From Actinospineispora acaciae DSM 45401 (lineage in GTDB: Bacteria; Actinomycetota; Actinomycetes; Mycobacteriales; Pseudonocardiaceae): a DNA stretch of 64,000 nucleotides. Where the stretch lies: positions 1,364,001-1,428,000 of the forward strand of contig NZ_JIAI01000001.1 in NCBI RefSeq assembly GCF_000620785.1, read 5' to 3'. The notes beneath the pieces are model-generated. The model was not told the origin of the DNA and did no database searches. It saw only the letters and a program-made list of their open reading frames with translations. Every line of letters begins with the position of its first letter. The first letter of the stretch is position 1. Below, in pieces: positions 9,925 through 19,196 of the stretch. A program made the position numbers and the translations under genes.

Positions 9925-11121
9925 TCACCAGATCTGGTTCAGCACCCGCAGCACGTTCCCGCCGATCACCGCGCGGATCTCGTCGTCGCTGTAGTCGTGC
10001 TGGACCAGCCACCCGACGATGTTGAAGAAGTTCTCGGTCGGGTTCTCCAGGCCGGAGACGTAGGGCACCTCGGTGAACTCCGGCCAGTTCACCATGTCCT
10101 GACGGATGCCCAGGTCGAACGCGCTGTGCAGGCCCACGTGGTCGCCGTAGAGCGTGTCCGGCCCGAACCCGACGTGCTCGATGCCCATCAGGTCCACGCA
10201 GTAGACGAAGTGGTCCATCACGGACTCGAGGCTGTGCGCGCGGTGGCCGGGCGAGATGGTGGTGTGCGGCGCGGCCTCGATGCCGAGCACGCCGCCCGAG
10301 CGCGCGCACGCGAGCAGCACGTCGTCGGGCTTCATCCGCCGTGACGGCCAGACCCCGCGCGCGCCCGCGTGGGTGATCAGGACCGGGGCGGTGGACGCCT
10401 CGATCACGTCCAGGCAGGTCTGGTCGCTGGAGTGGGACACGTCGATGGCCATGCCGAGCTTGTTCATCCGCTCGATGGCCCGGCGGCCGAACGTGGTCAG
10501 GCCGCCGTCGCCGGGCTCCTTCAGCCCGGAGCCGAGGTTGTTGGACTCCGAGTACACGACGCCCATCTGCCGGATCCCGAAGCCGTAGAGCATGTCGATG
10601 CGGTCCACCTCGTTCTCGATGGCGGTGGCCGCCTCCAGGGACAGCACCATCGCGAGCTGGCCCTCGCGGTGCGCCTCGGTGATGTCGTCGACCGAGTACG
10701 CCACCCGCACGTAGTCCTGCTTGGCGAAGTCGCACAGCCGCAGCCCGAGGTCGACCATCAGGTCGTCCCACTTCCAGCCGGCGGAGCTGGTCACGCAGCC
10801 GTAGCCGTCCATCAGGTTGTCGAACACCGCGGTCATGCCGGACTCGGACAGGCCGCGGTAGCCGGTGCGGGTGCGGCCGGTCTTGACGTACGGGATCAGC
10901 TCGGACATGTCGTCGGGGTAGATGTGCGGGTGGTCGTGCAGGCTGATCACGATCTCCTCGTCGAGGATCCGCTGTACCCGCTGCCGCTGCGCGTCGCTCA
11001 GGCCCAGCTCGTGGCCCGGCACCCGGTCGCGGTCGGCGGCCAGGTGGAAGGACCGGTAGTCGGTGCCCTCCTCCAGGTAGTCGTACGAGCGGTAACCGCT
11101 GTAGCGGCGTGCGACGGTCAT
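9925..11121 (-). CDS. M19 (renal dipeptidase-like) metallohydrolase
   Basis: A 398-residue TIM-barrel amidohydrolase of the membrane dipeptidase family. Motifs in order are SLHDHPHIY near residue 60, VLSLEAATAIENEVD with the bridging glutamate, IDVSHSSDQTC and ITHAGARG with the two zinc histidines, then HVGFGPDTLYG. The family usually begins with DGHNDLP; here H-D-H-P-H replaces H-x-D, so the first metal site is unusual. It probably hydrolyses a dipeptide or similar amide in the cytoplasm, since no signal peptide is seen. It is the last gene of the transporter-Lrp-dipeptidase operon, three bases after the regulator. Confidence 0.85.
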   Translation of the reverse strand: MTVARRYSGYRSYDYLEEGTDYRSFHLAADRDRVPGHELGLSDAQRQRVQRILDEEIVISLHDHPHIYPDDMSELIPYVKTGRTRTGYRGLSESGMTAVFDNLMDGYGCVTSSAGWKWDDLMVDLGLRLCDFAKQDYVRVAYSVDDITEAHREGQLAMVLSLEAATAIENEVDRIDMLYGFGIRQMGVVYSESNNLGSGLKEPGDGGLTTFGRRAIERMNKLGMAIDVSHSSDQTCLDVIEASTAPVLITHAGARGVWPSRRMKPDDVLLACARSGGVLGIEAAPHTTISPGHRAHSLESVMDHFVYCVDLMGIEHVGFGPDTLYGDHVGLHSAFDLGIRQDMVNWPEFTEVPYVSGLENPTENFFNIVGWLVQHDYSDDEIRAVIGGNVLRVLNQIW

Positions 11122-11124
11122 CCT

Positions 11125-12111
11125 TCAGACGTCCCTTCTCTGGTAGGCCCGCTTGTGCGTGTCCAGCACGACGGAGGTCTCCACGGAGTTGATGCCGGGC
11201 AGCGCGGCGAGCGTCTCGGCCAGGAACCGGTAGAGCGCGTCGATGTCGGCGAGCACCACCTCGCAGCTCACGTCGGACGTCCCGGTCGTGACCGACACGT
11301 ACCGCACCGGGGCGTGCCCGCACAGGCTCGCGGCCACCGCCTCGATCTCGCCGAGGCGGACCCGCAGCCGGACGAACGCCTCCAGGCCGAAGCCCAGCAG
11401 CGCGGGGTCGATCTGCGGCGCGAACGCCAGCGCCCGCCGCTCGATGAGCCGGTTGATCCGGCGGCTGACCATGGACTCGCTGACCCGGTGCCGCTCGGCC
11501 AGATCGACGTTGCCCCGCCGTCCGTCCGCCGTCAGGTCCGCCAGCAGGGCGTGGTCCAGCGCGTCCAGCTCCAGCACCTCGTTCGTGTCCGGGGTCGCCG
11601 AGGCCGCCGGTCGCAGCCGGGCGGCCACGTCGTCGCCGAGGACCTGCGCGGCCCAGCCCCAGTCCAGCTTGAAGTTGCGCAGCACCGTCTCGGTGGTGGT
11701 GGCGGTGACCCCCGGAAGCTGCCCGATCTCGTCGTCGAGCACCCTGGCCAGCTCCCGGGTGGTGGGCACGATCAGCTCGGTCACGATGTCGTACGAGCCG
11801 GACAGCCGCACCACCAGCCGGGCGTCGCGCCGCTCGGCCAGCCCGCGCGCCACGGTGGCCGCCTGGCCGGGCCGGCACCGCAGGTAGACCCAGTGCGACT
11901 GGCCCAGCCCGCAGCGCATCGGGTCGGCCAGCCCGACCACGTGCACCAGGCGATCGTCGATCAGCCGCTGCGCGCGGCGGGCCACCGTGCTCTCCGCCGC
12001 GCCGAGCGCCCTGGCCACGTGCGCCCAGCTGGCCCGCCCGTGCACCGCCAGTGCGGCCAGGATCCGCCGGTCCAGCTCGGTGAGGGTGGCCGGGACGGTT
12101 CCGGTCGGCAT
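11125..12111 (-). CDS. Duplicated Lrp/AsnC family transcriptional regulator
   Basis: A 328-residue protein built as two Lrp units in tandem: helix-turn-helix (about 11-60, TELDRRILAALAVHGRAS) and RAM/AsnC sensing domain, then a second helix-turn-helix (about 181-228, VSESMVSRRINRLIERR) and a second AsnC domain. Normal Lrp proteins are half this length; the double form is common in actinobacteria. The family senses amino acids. Placed between an MHS transporter and a dipeptidase, it probably controls uptake and cleavage of a peptide or amino-acid derivative. The ATG overlaps the transporter stop by one base (TGATG). Confidence 0.88.
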   Translation of the reverse strand: MPTGTVPATLTELDRRILAALAVHGRASWAHVARALGAAESTVARRAQRLIDDRLVHVVGLADPMRCGLGQSHWVYLRCRPGQAATVARGLAERRDARLVVRLSGSYDIVTELIVPTTRELARVLDDEIGQLPGVTATTTETVLRNFKLDWGWAAQVLGDDVAARLRPAASATPDTNEVLELDALDHALLADLTADGRRGNVDLAERHRVSESMVSRRINRLIERRALAFAPQIDPALLGFGLEAFVRLRVRLGEIEAVAASLCGHAPVRYVSVTTGTSDVSCEVVLADIDALYRFLAETLAALPGINSVETSVVLDTHKRAYQRRDV

Positions 12112-13424
12112 CAGTCCAGCTCCCGGTCGTTGGTCTCGGGCATCAGCGCGTACACCACGACGCCGATGACGGCCGCGACCGCCGGGTACAGCCACACGTG
12201 CCCGCCAAGGCCACGGCTCTGCATCCACGTCGTGACGTACGGGGCGGTGCCGCCGAACAGCGCGACCGTCAGCGAGTAGGAGAACCCCATCGCCGTGGTC
12301 CGCACCCTGGCCGGGAACTGCTCGGACATCACCGCCGCGATCGTCGCCGAGTAGCACGCCAGGCAGGTCAGCCCGAGCACCTCCACCACCAGCACCGCGA
12401 CGAACGTGCCGGCCTCCAGGATCCGGAACGCCGGCCAGGCCACCGCCAGCAGCCCGACCGCGAACGCGAGCAGCACCGGGCGGCGCCCGAACCGGTCGGC
12501 CGCGCGGGCGACCAGCGGGATCATCGCCAGGTAGTAGACCAGGCCGATCGTGTTCGCCAGCAGCGCGGCGTCCAGCGGGATGCCCGTCGCCTTGTGCGCG
12601 TAGCCGGGCATGTACGTCAGGAACAGGTAGTACGCGATGGTCCCGGCCAGGTTCATGCCGACCACCCGCAGCATCCCGCCCGGCTGCGCGAGCACGCCCC
12701 TGGCCAGCTCGCGGACCGTCCGGGTGTGCCGGCCCTGCGCCACCATGGCGGTGAAGGCGTCCGTCTCGTCCGCGCGCACCCGTACCCACAGGCCGACCAG
12801 CCCGAGCAGCGCGCCCACCGCGAAGCCCACCCGCCAGCCCCACTCCGCCATCGGCCCCGGCGGCACCAGCCAGGTCAGCGCGGCGCCGATGGCCGACGCG
12901 ATCAGCGCGCCCGCGCCCACCGAGACCTGCTGCCACGAGCCCGCGAACGCCCGCCGCCCGGGAGGGGCGGACTCCACCAGGAACGACGACGAGGAGGCGA
13001 ACTCGCCGCCGGCGGAGAACCCCTGCACCAGCCGGGCCAGCAGCAGGATCACCGGGGCGGCCACGCCGATCGAGCTGTACGGCGGGCAGACCGCGATGAC
13101 CAGCGATGCGCCGGCCATCAGCGAGATCGTCAACGTCAGGCCGGCCTTGCGGCCCCTGCGGTCCGCGTAGCCGCCGAGCACCGCGCCGCCGATCGGCCGC
13201 ATCAGGAACCCGACCGCGAACACGGCCAGCGTGTTCAGCAGCTTGACGGTCTCGTCGTCGCCGGGGAAGAACCGCCCGGAGATGAACGGCGCCAGCGTCG
13301 CGTAGAGCACCCAGTCGGTCCACTCCACCGCGTTGCCGACCGAACCGGCCACGATCGCCCGCCGCCGCGCGGCCCCGAACCGCCGGCCGTCCGCCACCGC
13401 CGGAGCCGAGCCAGGTCCGCTCAT
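12111..13424 (-). CDS. MHS family (metabolite:H+ symporter) MFS transporter
   Basis: Twelve membrane segments and MHS signatures: GNAVEWTDWVLYATLAP in helix 1, MRPIGGAVLGGYADRRGRK in loop 2-3, QGFSAGGEF in helix 4, and MSEQFPARVRTTAMG before helix 11. Relatives such as ShiA, ProP and citrate carriers import organic acids or betaines with protons. The ATG at 13424 is preferred because GAGAGG lies 11 bases upstream; the GTG at 13436 overlaps that site. It is the first gene of the operon with the Lrp regulator and M19 hydrolase, so the substrate is probably amino-acid or peptide derived. Confidence 0.87.
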   Translation of the reverse strand: MSGPGSAPAVADGRRFGAARRRAIVAGSVGNAVEWTDWVLYATLAPFISGRFFPGDDETVKLLNTLAVFAVGFLMRPIGGAVLGGYADRRGRKAGLTLTISLMAGASLVIAVCPPYSSIGVAAPVILLLARLVQGFSAGGEFASSSSFLVESAPPGRRAFAGSWQQVSVGAGALIASAIGAALTWLVPPGPMAEWGWRVGFAVGALLGLVGLWVRVRADETDAFTAMVAQGRHTRTVRELARGVLAQPGGMLRVVGMNLAGTIAYYLFLTYMPGYAHKATGIPLDAALLANTIGLVYYLAMIPLVARAADRFGRRPVLLAFAVGLLAVAWPAFRILEAGTFVAVLVVEVLGLTCLACYSATIAAVMSEQFPARVRTTAMGFSYSLTVALFGGTAPYVTTWMQSRGLGGHVWLYPAVAAVIGVVVYALMPETNDRELD

Positions 13425-13553
13425 GGTGGCGCCCACCTCTCGACGTGACCGGAGTCTTGACCTCAGAGATAGTGAAGTGCCGGACTCGTGCAGTCAAGGG
13501 CCACCAGATGAGGGATTCTCGCACGGCTAGCCAGCGGTCAGGAAGTGACCGGA

Positions 13554-14090
13554 ATGCCTCGCAGAATCCGGGGCATGGACAACGACATCCTGCTCCCCGC
13601 TCGATCCGTCCCGGTCGACGGCGCCGTGCTCAACCCGTTCGTGATCGTTGACGACGCCGCCGGCCTGATCACCTTCGTCTCCGAGGTGTTCGGGGTCCGC
13701 GAGACCGCCGAGGCCAGAACGCCGATGCCCGACGGCAAGCTGATCCACGCCGAGCTCAGGCTCGGGACCGTCAACCTGATGGTGGCCGACCGGCTCGACG
13801 GATGGCCGGCCCGCCCCGGACTGCTCCAGGTGTGGGTCCGGGACGTGGCGGCGGTGCTGGAGCGCGCCACCACCCGAGGCGCCACGACGGTGACCGAACC
13901 GACCGCGTTCTACGGTGAGACGACGCTTGGCCGGATCCTCGATCCCTGGCGCAACATCTGGTGGCTGTGGGCGCCCGCGCCGGGCCAGCCCGATCCGACG
14001 CCCTCCTGGGAAGGCGGCTCGGACGTGGTGTTCTCCACGCTGGACGAGGTGTTGCGGTCGTTGGCTCCGGACCGGCGCCCGGGGTTGTAA
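13554..14090 (+). CDS. VOC superfamily (glyoxalase/bleomycin-resistance fold) protein, PhnB-like
   Basis: About 178 residues. NPFVIVDDAAGLITFVSEVFG and the later LLQVWVRDVAAVLERA and FYGETTLGRILDPWRN segments give the paired beta-alpha-beta-beta-beta units of the VOC fold, closest to PhnB/YecM-like proteins of unknown reaction. The ATG at 13554 is chosen because AGGAAG lies eight bases upstream; the ATG at 13575 would give a slightly shorter product with a weaker site. It is a single gene, divergent from the MHS operon and convergent with the permease gene. No function can be assigned beyond the fold. Confidence 0.75.
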   Translation: MPRRIRGMDNDILLPARSVPVDGAVLNPFVIVDDAAGLITFVSEVFGVRETAEARTPMPDGKLIHAELRLGTVNLMVADRLDGWPARPGLLQVWVRDVAAVLERATTRGATTVTEPTAFYGETTLGRILDPWRNIWWLWAPAPGQPDPTPSWEGGSDVVFSTLDEVLRSLAPDRRPGL

Positions 14091-14103
14091 CCCTCGCGGT
14101 GTC

Positions 14104-15321
14104 CTACTGGTAGCGCAGCGCCTCGATGGGTTGCAGTTTGGCGGCGCGTAGCGCGGGGTAGCCGCCGGCCATCAGGCCGATGCACAGGCTCACCGTGAAC
14201 GCGACCACGATGGCCGGCGCCGACACCTCGGGGACACCGAAGTCCTCCGACAGCTTGGGGATGATCGCCGCCGCGGTCAGGGTGATGGCGATGCCGAGCG
14301 TGACGCCGATCAGGCCGCCGATGCCGGCCAGCACCGTCGACTCGATCAGGAACTGCTTCATGATGGCCAGCCTCGGCGCGCCGATGGCCTTGCGGATGCC
14401 GATCTCCCTGGTTCGCTCGGTGACCGAGACCAGCATGATGTTCGCGACCCCGATCCCGCCGACGATCAGCGAGATGCCGGCCACCGCGACGATGAACAGG
14501 CTCAGGAAGAACAGGAACTGCGTGATCTCCTCCAGCTGACCCTGCAGCGCCTCGACGTGGAAGTCCCGTTTGGACGGGTCGCTGATGTTGTGCCGCTCGG
14601 ACAGGACCTCGGTGATCTGTTTGACCGCATCCGGCACGGCCGCGACGCTCGTCGCCTTGATCGCCATGCCGTTGATCGTGTCGCCGCCGCCGACCAGGTT
14701 CGCCCTGGCGGTGGTCATCGGCATCAGGGCAATGTCGTCGTCGTGGCCGTCGGACTTGACCACGCCGATGACCTTGAAGTTGGCCCGGCCGATGCGCAGC
14801 GTGGAGCCGATCGCGTCGCCCGCCCTGCCGCCGTACAGGTTCGCCACCGGGTTCGGGCCGAGCAGCACCACCTTGGCCGCCGCCTTGTCGTGGTCCTCGG
14901 TGAACATGGAGCCGAGGATGATCTCCCGGTTGTTCACGCTGAGGTACTCCGGCGTCGAGCCGACCACCGAGGTCCGGAACTGCACGTCCCCCCTTGTGGC
15001 GATGTGCTGGCCGCTGACCTGCGGGATCACCGCGCGGATGGCCGGCGCGCGGTTCTTGTCGCGCAGCGCGGTGACGTCGGCGTTCTTCAGGTCGCGGGCC
15101 TTTCCGCCGCCGGGCACCGAGCCCTCGATCTTGTTCACGATGATCGCGGTGGCCAGCTCGCCGAATGTCTTGTTGAACCCCGCCTTCATGCCGTCGCCCA
15201 GTCCGACGAGCACGATCACGGCGGTCACACCGATCACGATGCCGACCGTGGTCAGCGCGGACCGCAGTTTGTTCACGCGCAGGCCACGCAGCGCGATGAT
15301 GAATGCTTCTTTGAGGTTCAT
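14104..15321 (-). CDS. MacB/FtsX-type ABC transporter permease without visible ATPase
   Basis: A 405-residue protein with the MacB layout: helix 1 near residues 19-45 (RSALTTVGIVIGVTAVIVLV), a large extracytoplasmic MacB periplasmic-core domain (about 50-270), and three C-terminal helices with the FtsX region (ISLIVGGIGVANIMLVSVTE, then TREIGIRKAIGA). These permeases normally work with a LolD/MacB ATPase in mechanotransmission or efflux of peptides and lipids. No ATPase gene is adjacent on either side, so the partner must be encoded elsewhere or the gene is a remnant. Start at ATG 15321. Confidence 0.85.
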   Translation of the reverse strand: MNLKEAFIIALRGLRVNKLRSALTTVGIVIGVTAVIVLVGLGDGMKAGFNKTFGELATAIIVNKIEGSVPGGGKARDLKNADVTALRDKNRAPAIRAVIPQVSGQHIATRGDVQFRTSVVGSTPEYLSVNNREIILGSMFTEDHDKAAAKVVLLGPNPVANLYGGRAGDAIGSTLRIGRANFKVIGVVKSDGHDDDIALMPMTTARANLVGGGDTINGMAIKATSVAAVPDAVKQITEVLSERHNISDPSKRDFHVEALQGQLEEITQFLFFLSLFIVAVAGISLIVGGIGVANIMLVSVTERTREIGIRKAIGAPRLAIMKQFLIESTVLAGIGGLIGVTLGIAITLTAAAIIPKLSEDFGVPEVSAPAIVVAFTVSLCIGLMAGGYPALRAAKLQPIEALRYQ

Positions 15322-15437
15322 CCGGTCCGCCCCGTCGTGCGTAGTCGCTGAATAGCATCGGGGAACGGTCCCGGCGGAGCACCTGTAATTCGAGATTTCG
15401 AGAATGTCCGGCGCGGTCGACGCGGCCACAACTTGAC

Positions 15438-15450
15438 GTATCATATACCA
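15438..15450. promoter_or_regulatory. Operator copy 1 of the TCAT(A/G)TACCA regulon
   Basis: TCATATACCA at 15441-15450, within the near-palindrome GTATCATATAC, lies 28 bases before the FAD-subunit gene. The same decamer (one position variable) occurs at 22140 and 23754, all around the FCD GntR gene at 21454. TTGACG at 15433 could be a -35 element, in which case the operator covers the promoter. Confidence 0.6.
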
Positions 15451-15478
15451 ACCTCCAGCCCCGGCGGATCGGAGCCAC

Positions 15479-16336
15479 ATGAAGCCCGCGGCTTTCGCGT
15501 ACCACCGCGCCCGTGACCTGCGCGAGGCGACGGAGCTCCTCGCCGAGCTGGGTGAGGACGCCAAGCTGCTCGCGGGCGGGCTGAGCCTGGTGGCCATGAT
15601 GAACTTCCGGCTGGCGCGGCCGTCCGCGCTGGTCGACCTCGGCCGGGTGGAGGGACTGAGCTACCTGCGCCGGGAGAACGGCGCGCTGCGCATCGGCGCG
15701 CTGACCACGCACCACGCCGTGGAGACCGGGCGGGAGGTGCTCGGCGAGGAGTTCGCCGTGCTCGCCGACGCCGCGCGACACCTGGGCCACCACCCGATCC
15801 GGACCAGGGGGACGTTCGGCGGCAGCATCGCGCACTGCGACCCCACCGCGGAGTGGTGCCTGCTCGCGGTGCTGCTGGACGCGCGGGTGGTGGTCACCTC
15901 CGCCGCCCGGGGCTCGCGGACGATACCGGCGGCGGAGTTCCTGCGCGGCTACTTCAGCACGGCGGCCGAGCCCGACGAGGCGGTGGTCGAGGTGGTCTTC
16001 CCGGCGCCGGCACGGCACGCCGCGCTGACCGAGTTCGCGCCGCGCAAGGGCGACTTCGCGCTGGTCGCGGCGGCGGTGGAGCTGGACATGGCGGACGGTC
16101 GGTGCCGGCGCGGGCGGGTGGCGCTCGGCGGGGTGGACGCGACGGCGGTGCGGGTCCCGGCGGCGGAGGCGGTGCTCACCGATGCCTCGCCCGCCGACGA
16201 CCTGTGGCTGGCCGCGGCGGACGCGGCGGCGCGCGCGATCGAGCCCGGCTCGGACGCCCACGCCAGCGCCGACTACCGACGCCGGCTGACCCGGACGCTG
16301 GTGCTGCGCGCGCTGCGCGAAGCGGTCGCACGATGA
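15479..16336 (+). CDS. Molybdenum hydroxylase FAD subunit (CoxM/XdhB-like)
   Basis: A 285-residue medium subunit. AKLLAGGLSLVAMMNFRLA (about 28-46) and TFGGSIAHCDPTAEW (about 109-123) are the two flavin-binding loops of the PCMH-type FAD domain, followed by the CO-dehydrogenase flavoprotein C-terminal domain. It passes electrons from the 2Fe-2S subunit to an acceptor. First gene of a four-gene operon; its stop overlaps the next ATG (ATGA). GGAG lies four bases before the ATG. An operator at 15441 suggests control by the GntR protein at 21454. Confidence 0.92.
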   Translation: MKPAAFAYHRARDLREATELLAELGEDAKLLAGGLSLVAMMNFRLARPSALVDLGRVEGLSYLRRENGALRIGALTTHHAVETGREVLGEEFAVLADAARHLGHHPIRTRGTFGGSIAHCDPTAEWCLLAVLLDARVVVTSAARGSRTIPAAEFLRGYFSTAAEPDEAVVEVVFPAPARHAALTEFAPRKGDFALVAAAVELDMADGRCRRGRVALGGVDATAVRVPAAEAVLTDASPADDLWLAAADAAARAIEPGSDAHASADYRRRLTRTLVLRALREAVAR

Positions 16337-18717
16337 CCGAGCCGAGCATGGGTGCGGACGGCAGCTGGGTCGGTGCCCGGCTGCCCCGGCGGGAGGACGC
16401 CCGGTTCCTCACCGGGCGCGGGCGGTTCGTCGGGGACCTGGCCCGGGTCGCGCCGCGCCACGCCTGCTTCGTGCGCAGCCCGATGGCCTCGGCCCGGGTC
16501 ACCGCCGTGGACGCCTCCGACCTGCCGCGAGGTGCGGAGGTGTTCGATGCGGACGCGCTGGGCGCCGGTGACCTCACGGCGGTGCTGGAGCGGCCGGAGT
16601 TCGTGCCGACCGCGATGCCGGTGCTCGCCCGCGACCGGGTGCGCCACGTCGGCGAGCCGGTCGCGATGGTGCTGGCGGACAGCGCCTACGCGGCCGAGGA
16701 CGCGGCGGAGGCGGTGCTGGTGGACTACGAGCCCGAGGCCGCCGTGGCCGACCTGGACGCCGCGCTCGCCGACGGCGCCCCCCGGGTGCACGCCGGCGCG
16801 GCGGACAACACGATGCTCGACGTCCACCCGTTCGACGACCCGTCCTTCGGCACCGGCGGTCCTGGAGACCCGTTCGCGGCGGCGGGCGCGCGGGTCGTCG
16901 AGCTGCGCACCGCCAGTGCCAGGGTCAGCGCGCTGCCGCTGGAGGGGCGCGGCTGCCTGGCCGAGTGGCACGAGCCGGACGACCAGCTGGTGCTGCACGT
17001 CTCGACCCAGGTGCCGCACCAGGTGCGCACGGCGGTGGCCCGGTCGCTGGGGCTGCCCGAGCGGCAGGTGCGGGTGGTGGTCCCGGACGTCGGCGGGGGT
17101 TTCGGGATGAAGTGCGTGGTGGGGCGCGAGGAGGTGGCGGTGGCCGCCGCCGCGCTGCGCACCGGCCGGCCGGTGGTGTGGCTGGAGGACCGGCAGGAGA
17201 ACCTGACGGCCAGCTTCCACGGCCACGAGCAGGAGTACCGGGTGCGGGCGGCCGTCGCGGCCGACGGCACGCTGCTCGGGCTGGACGCGGACATCCGCTG
17301 CGACGTCGGCGCGTACTCGGCGTTCCCGTTCACCAGCGGGGTGGAGCCGCTGATGGCCGCGCACGAGCTGCCCGGGGTGTACCGGGTGCCGCGGTACCGG
17401 GTGCGGTCCCGCGCGGTGGCCACCCACAAGCCGCCGACCGCGCCGTACCGGGGCGTCAGCCGGCCGCAGATCGTGCTGGTCATGGAGCGGCTGATGGAGC
17501 GCATCGCCCGCGAGCTGGGGCTGGACCCGCTCCAGGTGCGCCGGCGCAACCTGATCGACGAGTTCCCGTGGACCGGGGTCAACGGGATCACCTACGACCC
17601 CGGCTCGTACCGGGAGTCGCTGGAGCGGTGCGCCGAGCTGCTGCGCGCGGAGGGGTGGTACCGGCGCCGGGACGGCGGGGCGCCGCTGGGCATCGGGTAC
17701 GCCTGCTTCAACGAGCGCACCGGGTACGGCACCGGGGCGTTCGCCGCGCGGGCCATGGACATGGTGCCCGGCTACGACATCTCGGAGGCGCGGATGGATG
17801 CGTCCGGAACCGTGGTGGTGACCAGCGGGACGTTGAACCACGGGCAGGGGCATGAGACGACGTTCGCGCAGATCGCCGCCGACCAGCTCGGCCTGCACCC
17901 GGACCGGATCCGGGTCCGGCAGGGCGACACCGAGGTGATCCCGTACGGCTGGGGCACGTTCGCCAGCCGCTCGGCGGTGGTGGGCGGGGCGGCGGTGCGC
18001 GGCGCGTCCGGGCGGCTGGCCGCGAAGGTGCGGCGCATCGCCGCGCACCTGCTGGAGGCCGATGCGGACGACGTGGAGCTGGCCGGCGGGCAGGCGCTGG
18101 TGCGCGGCACCGGGGCCGGCATGGCGGTCGCCGAGGTGGCGCGGGTGGCGCTGCTGCAGGCGCACCGGCTGCCGCCGGGCGAGGCTCCGGGGCTGTCCGA
18201 GCGGGCCAGCTTCGACGTGGACGGGTCGGGCACGTTCTCCAACGCCACCCACGGGGTGGTGTGCGAGCTGGACCCGGGCACCGGCGCGGTGCGGCTGCTG
18301 CGCTACCTGGTGGTGGAGGACTGTGGCGTGGTGATCAACCCGATGGTGGTGGACGGGCAGGTGCGCGGCGGGGTGGCGCAGGGCATCGCGGCGGCGCTGT
18401 ACGAGGCGTTGCACTACGACTCCGACGGCACCCCGAGCAGCGCCACGCTGATGGACTACCTGGTGCCCACCGCCACCGAGATCCCGGTGGTCGACGTCGA
18501 GCACCTGGAGACGCCGTGCGCGTTCAGCGTCACCGGGGCCAAGGGCATGGGCGAGGGCGGCACCATCGGCGCCCCGGCCGCCGTGCTCAACGCCGTCAAC
18601 GACGCACTGCGCGGCACCGGCGTCGAGTTGGACACCATCCCCGTCCGGGCGGAGGCGGTGCTCGCCGCGCTGTCGTCCCCCCGGCCTCAGCTTCGGACCG
18701 AGGAGCGCACCGCATGA
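16333..18717 (+). CDS. Molybdenum hydroxylase large subunit (CoxL/XdhA-like), first copy
   Basis: A 794-residue molybdopterin subunit. It opens with WVGARLPRREDARFLTGRG, has PDVGGGFGMKCVV, the loop APYRGVSRPQ where form I CO dehydrogenase has AYxCSFR, LNHGQGHETTFAQI, and the catalytic glutamate in GAKGMGEGGTIG. The loop shows it is not a CO dehydrogenase; it more likely hydroxylates a carbon next to nitrogen in a heteroaromatic ring, or an aldehyde. It needs molybdopterin cytosine dinucleotide in this family. Both ends overlap neighbours by four bases. No XdhC/CoxF maturation gene is nearby. Confidence 0.9.
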   Translation: MTEPSMGADGSWVGARLPRREDARFLTGRGRFVGDLARVAPRHACFVRSPMASARVTAVDASDLPRGAEVFDADALGAGDLTAVLERPEFVPTAMPVLARDRVRHVGEPVAMVLADSAYAAEDAAEAVLVDYEPEAAVADLDAALADGAPRVHAGAADNTMLDVHPFDDPSFGTGGPGDPFAAAGARVVELRTASARVSALPLEGRGCLAEWHEPDDQLVLHVSTQVPHQVRTAVARSLGLPERQVRVVVPDVGGGFGMKCVVGREEVAVAAAALRTGRPVVWLEDRQENLTASFHGHEQEYRVRAAVAADGTLLGLDADIRCDVGAYSAFPFTSGVEPLMAAHELPGVYRVPRYRVRSRAVATHKPPTAPYRGVSRPQIVLVMERLMERIARELGLDPLQVRRRNLIDEFPWTGVNGITYDPGSYRESLERCAELLRAEGWYRRRDGGAPLGIGYACFNERTGYGTGAFAARAMDMVPGYDISEARMDASGTVVVTSGTLNHGQGHETTFAQIAADQLGLHPDRIRVRQGDTEVIPYGWGTFASRSAVVGGAAVRGASGRLAAKVRRIAAHLLEADADDVELAGGQALVRGTGAGMAVAEVARVALLQAHRLPPGEAPGLSERASFDVDGSGTFSNATHGVVCELDPGTGAVRLLRYLVVEDCGVVINPMVVDGQVRGGVAQGIAAALYEALHYDSDGTPSSATLMDYLVPTATEIPVVDVEHLETPCAFSVTGAKGMGEGGTIGAPAAVLNAVNDALRGTGVELDTIPVRAEAVLAALSSPRPQLRTEERTA

Positions 18718-19196
18718 AGGACCTGCACCAGGTTTCGGTGACGGTGAACGGCACCGTGCACGAGGTGTCGGTGGAGTCCCGCCGCACGCTGGCCGACATG
18801 TTGCGCCACGACCTCGGCTACACCGGCACGCACCTGGGCTGCGAGCACGGGATCTGCGGGGCGTGCACCGTGCTGGTGGACGGCTCGCCGGTGCGGGCGT
18901 GCCTGGTGTTCGGTGTACAGACCGACGGTCGGTCTGTACGGACGGTGGAGGGGCTGGCCGCGCGCGGTGGGGAGCTGTCCGACCTGCAGCGGGCGTTCTC
19001 CCGGCATCACGCCCTGCAGTGCGGGTTCTGCACGCCCGGGTTCCTGATGCTCGCCGAGGCGTTCCTCGCGGAGTATCCGGAGCCGTCCGAACAGGAGGTC
19101 CGCGAGCTGGTGGCGTCCAACCTGTGCCGCTGCACCGGCTACCAGGGGATCGTCGAGGCCATCAAGGAGACGGCGGACGAGCGGGCACGCGGATGA
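18714..19196 (+). CDS. Molybdenum hydroxylase 2Fe-2S subunit (CoxS/XdhC-like small subunit)
   Basis: A 160-residue small subunit with both expected clusters: the plant-type ferredoxin motif GCEHGICGACTVLVDG with a fourth cysteine in VRACL, and the helical-bundle cluster CGFC (about 104-107) with CRCTGYQGI (about 140-148). It carries electrons from the molybdenum centre to the FAD subunit. It lies between the two large-subunit genes and overlaps each by four bases, so all four products are probably made in step. Confidence 0.93.
   Translation: MKDLHQVSVTVNGTVHEVSVESRRTLADMLRHDLGYTGTHLGCEHGICGACTVLVDGSPVRACLVFGVQTDGRSVRTVEGLAARGGELSDLQRAFSRHHALQCGFCTPGFLMLAEAFLAEYPEPSEQEVRELVASNLCRCTGYQGIVEAIKETADERARG

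Noticed and set aside
13446..13553. Direct repeat GTGACCGGA at 13445 and 13545
   Set aside because: Nine bases of GC-rich sequence about 100 bases apart can occur by chance, and no symmetry or further copy supports a regulatory role.
16333..18717. CO dehydrogenase (CoxL) assignment
   Set aside because: The form I active-site motif AYxCSFR is missing; the loop reads APYRGVSRPQ. The same holds for the large subunits at 19193 and 54621.
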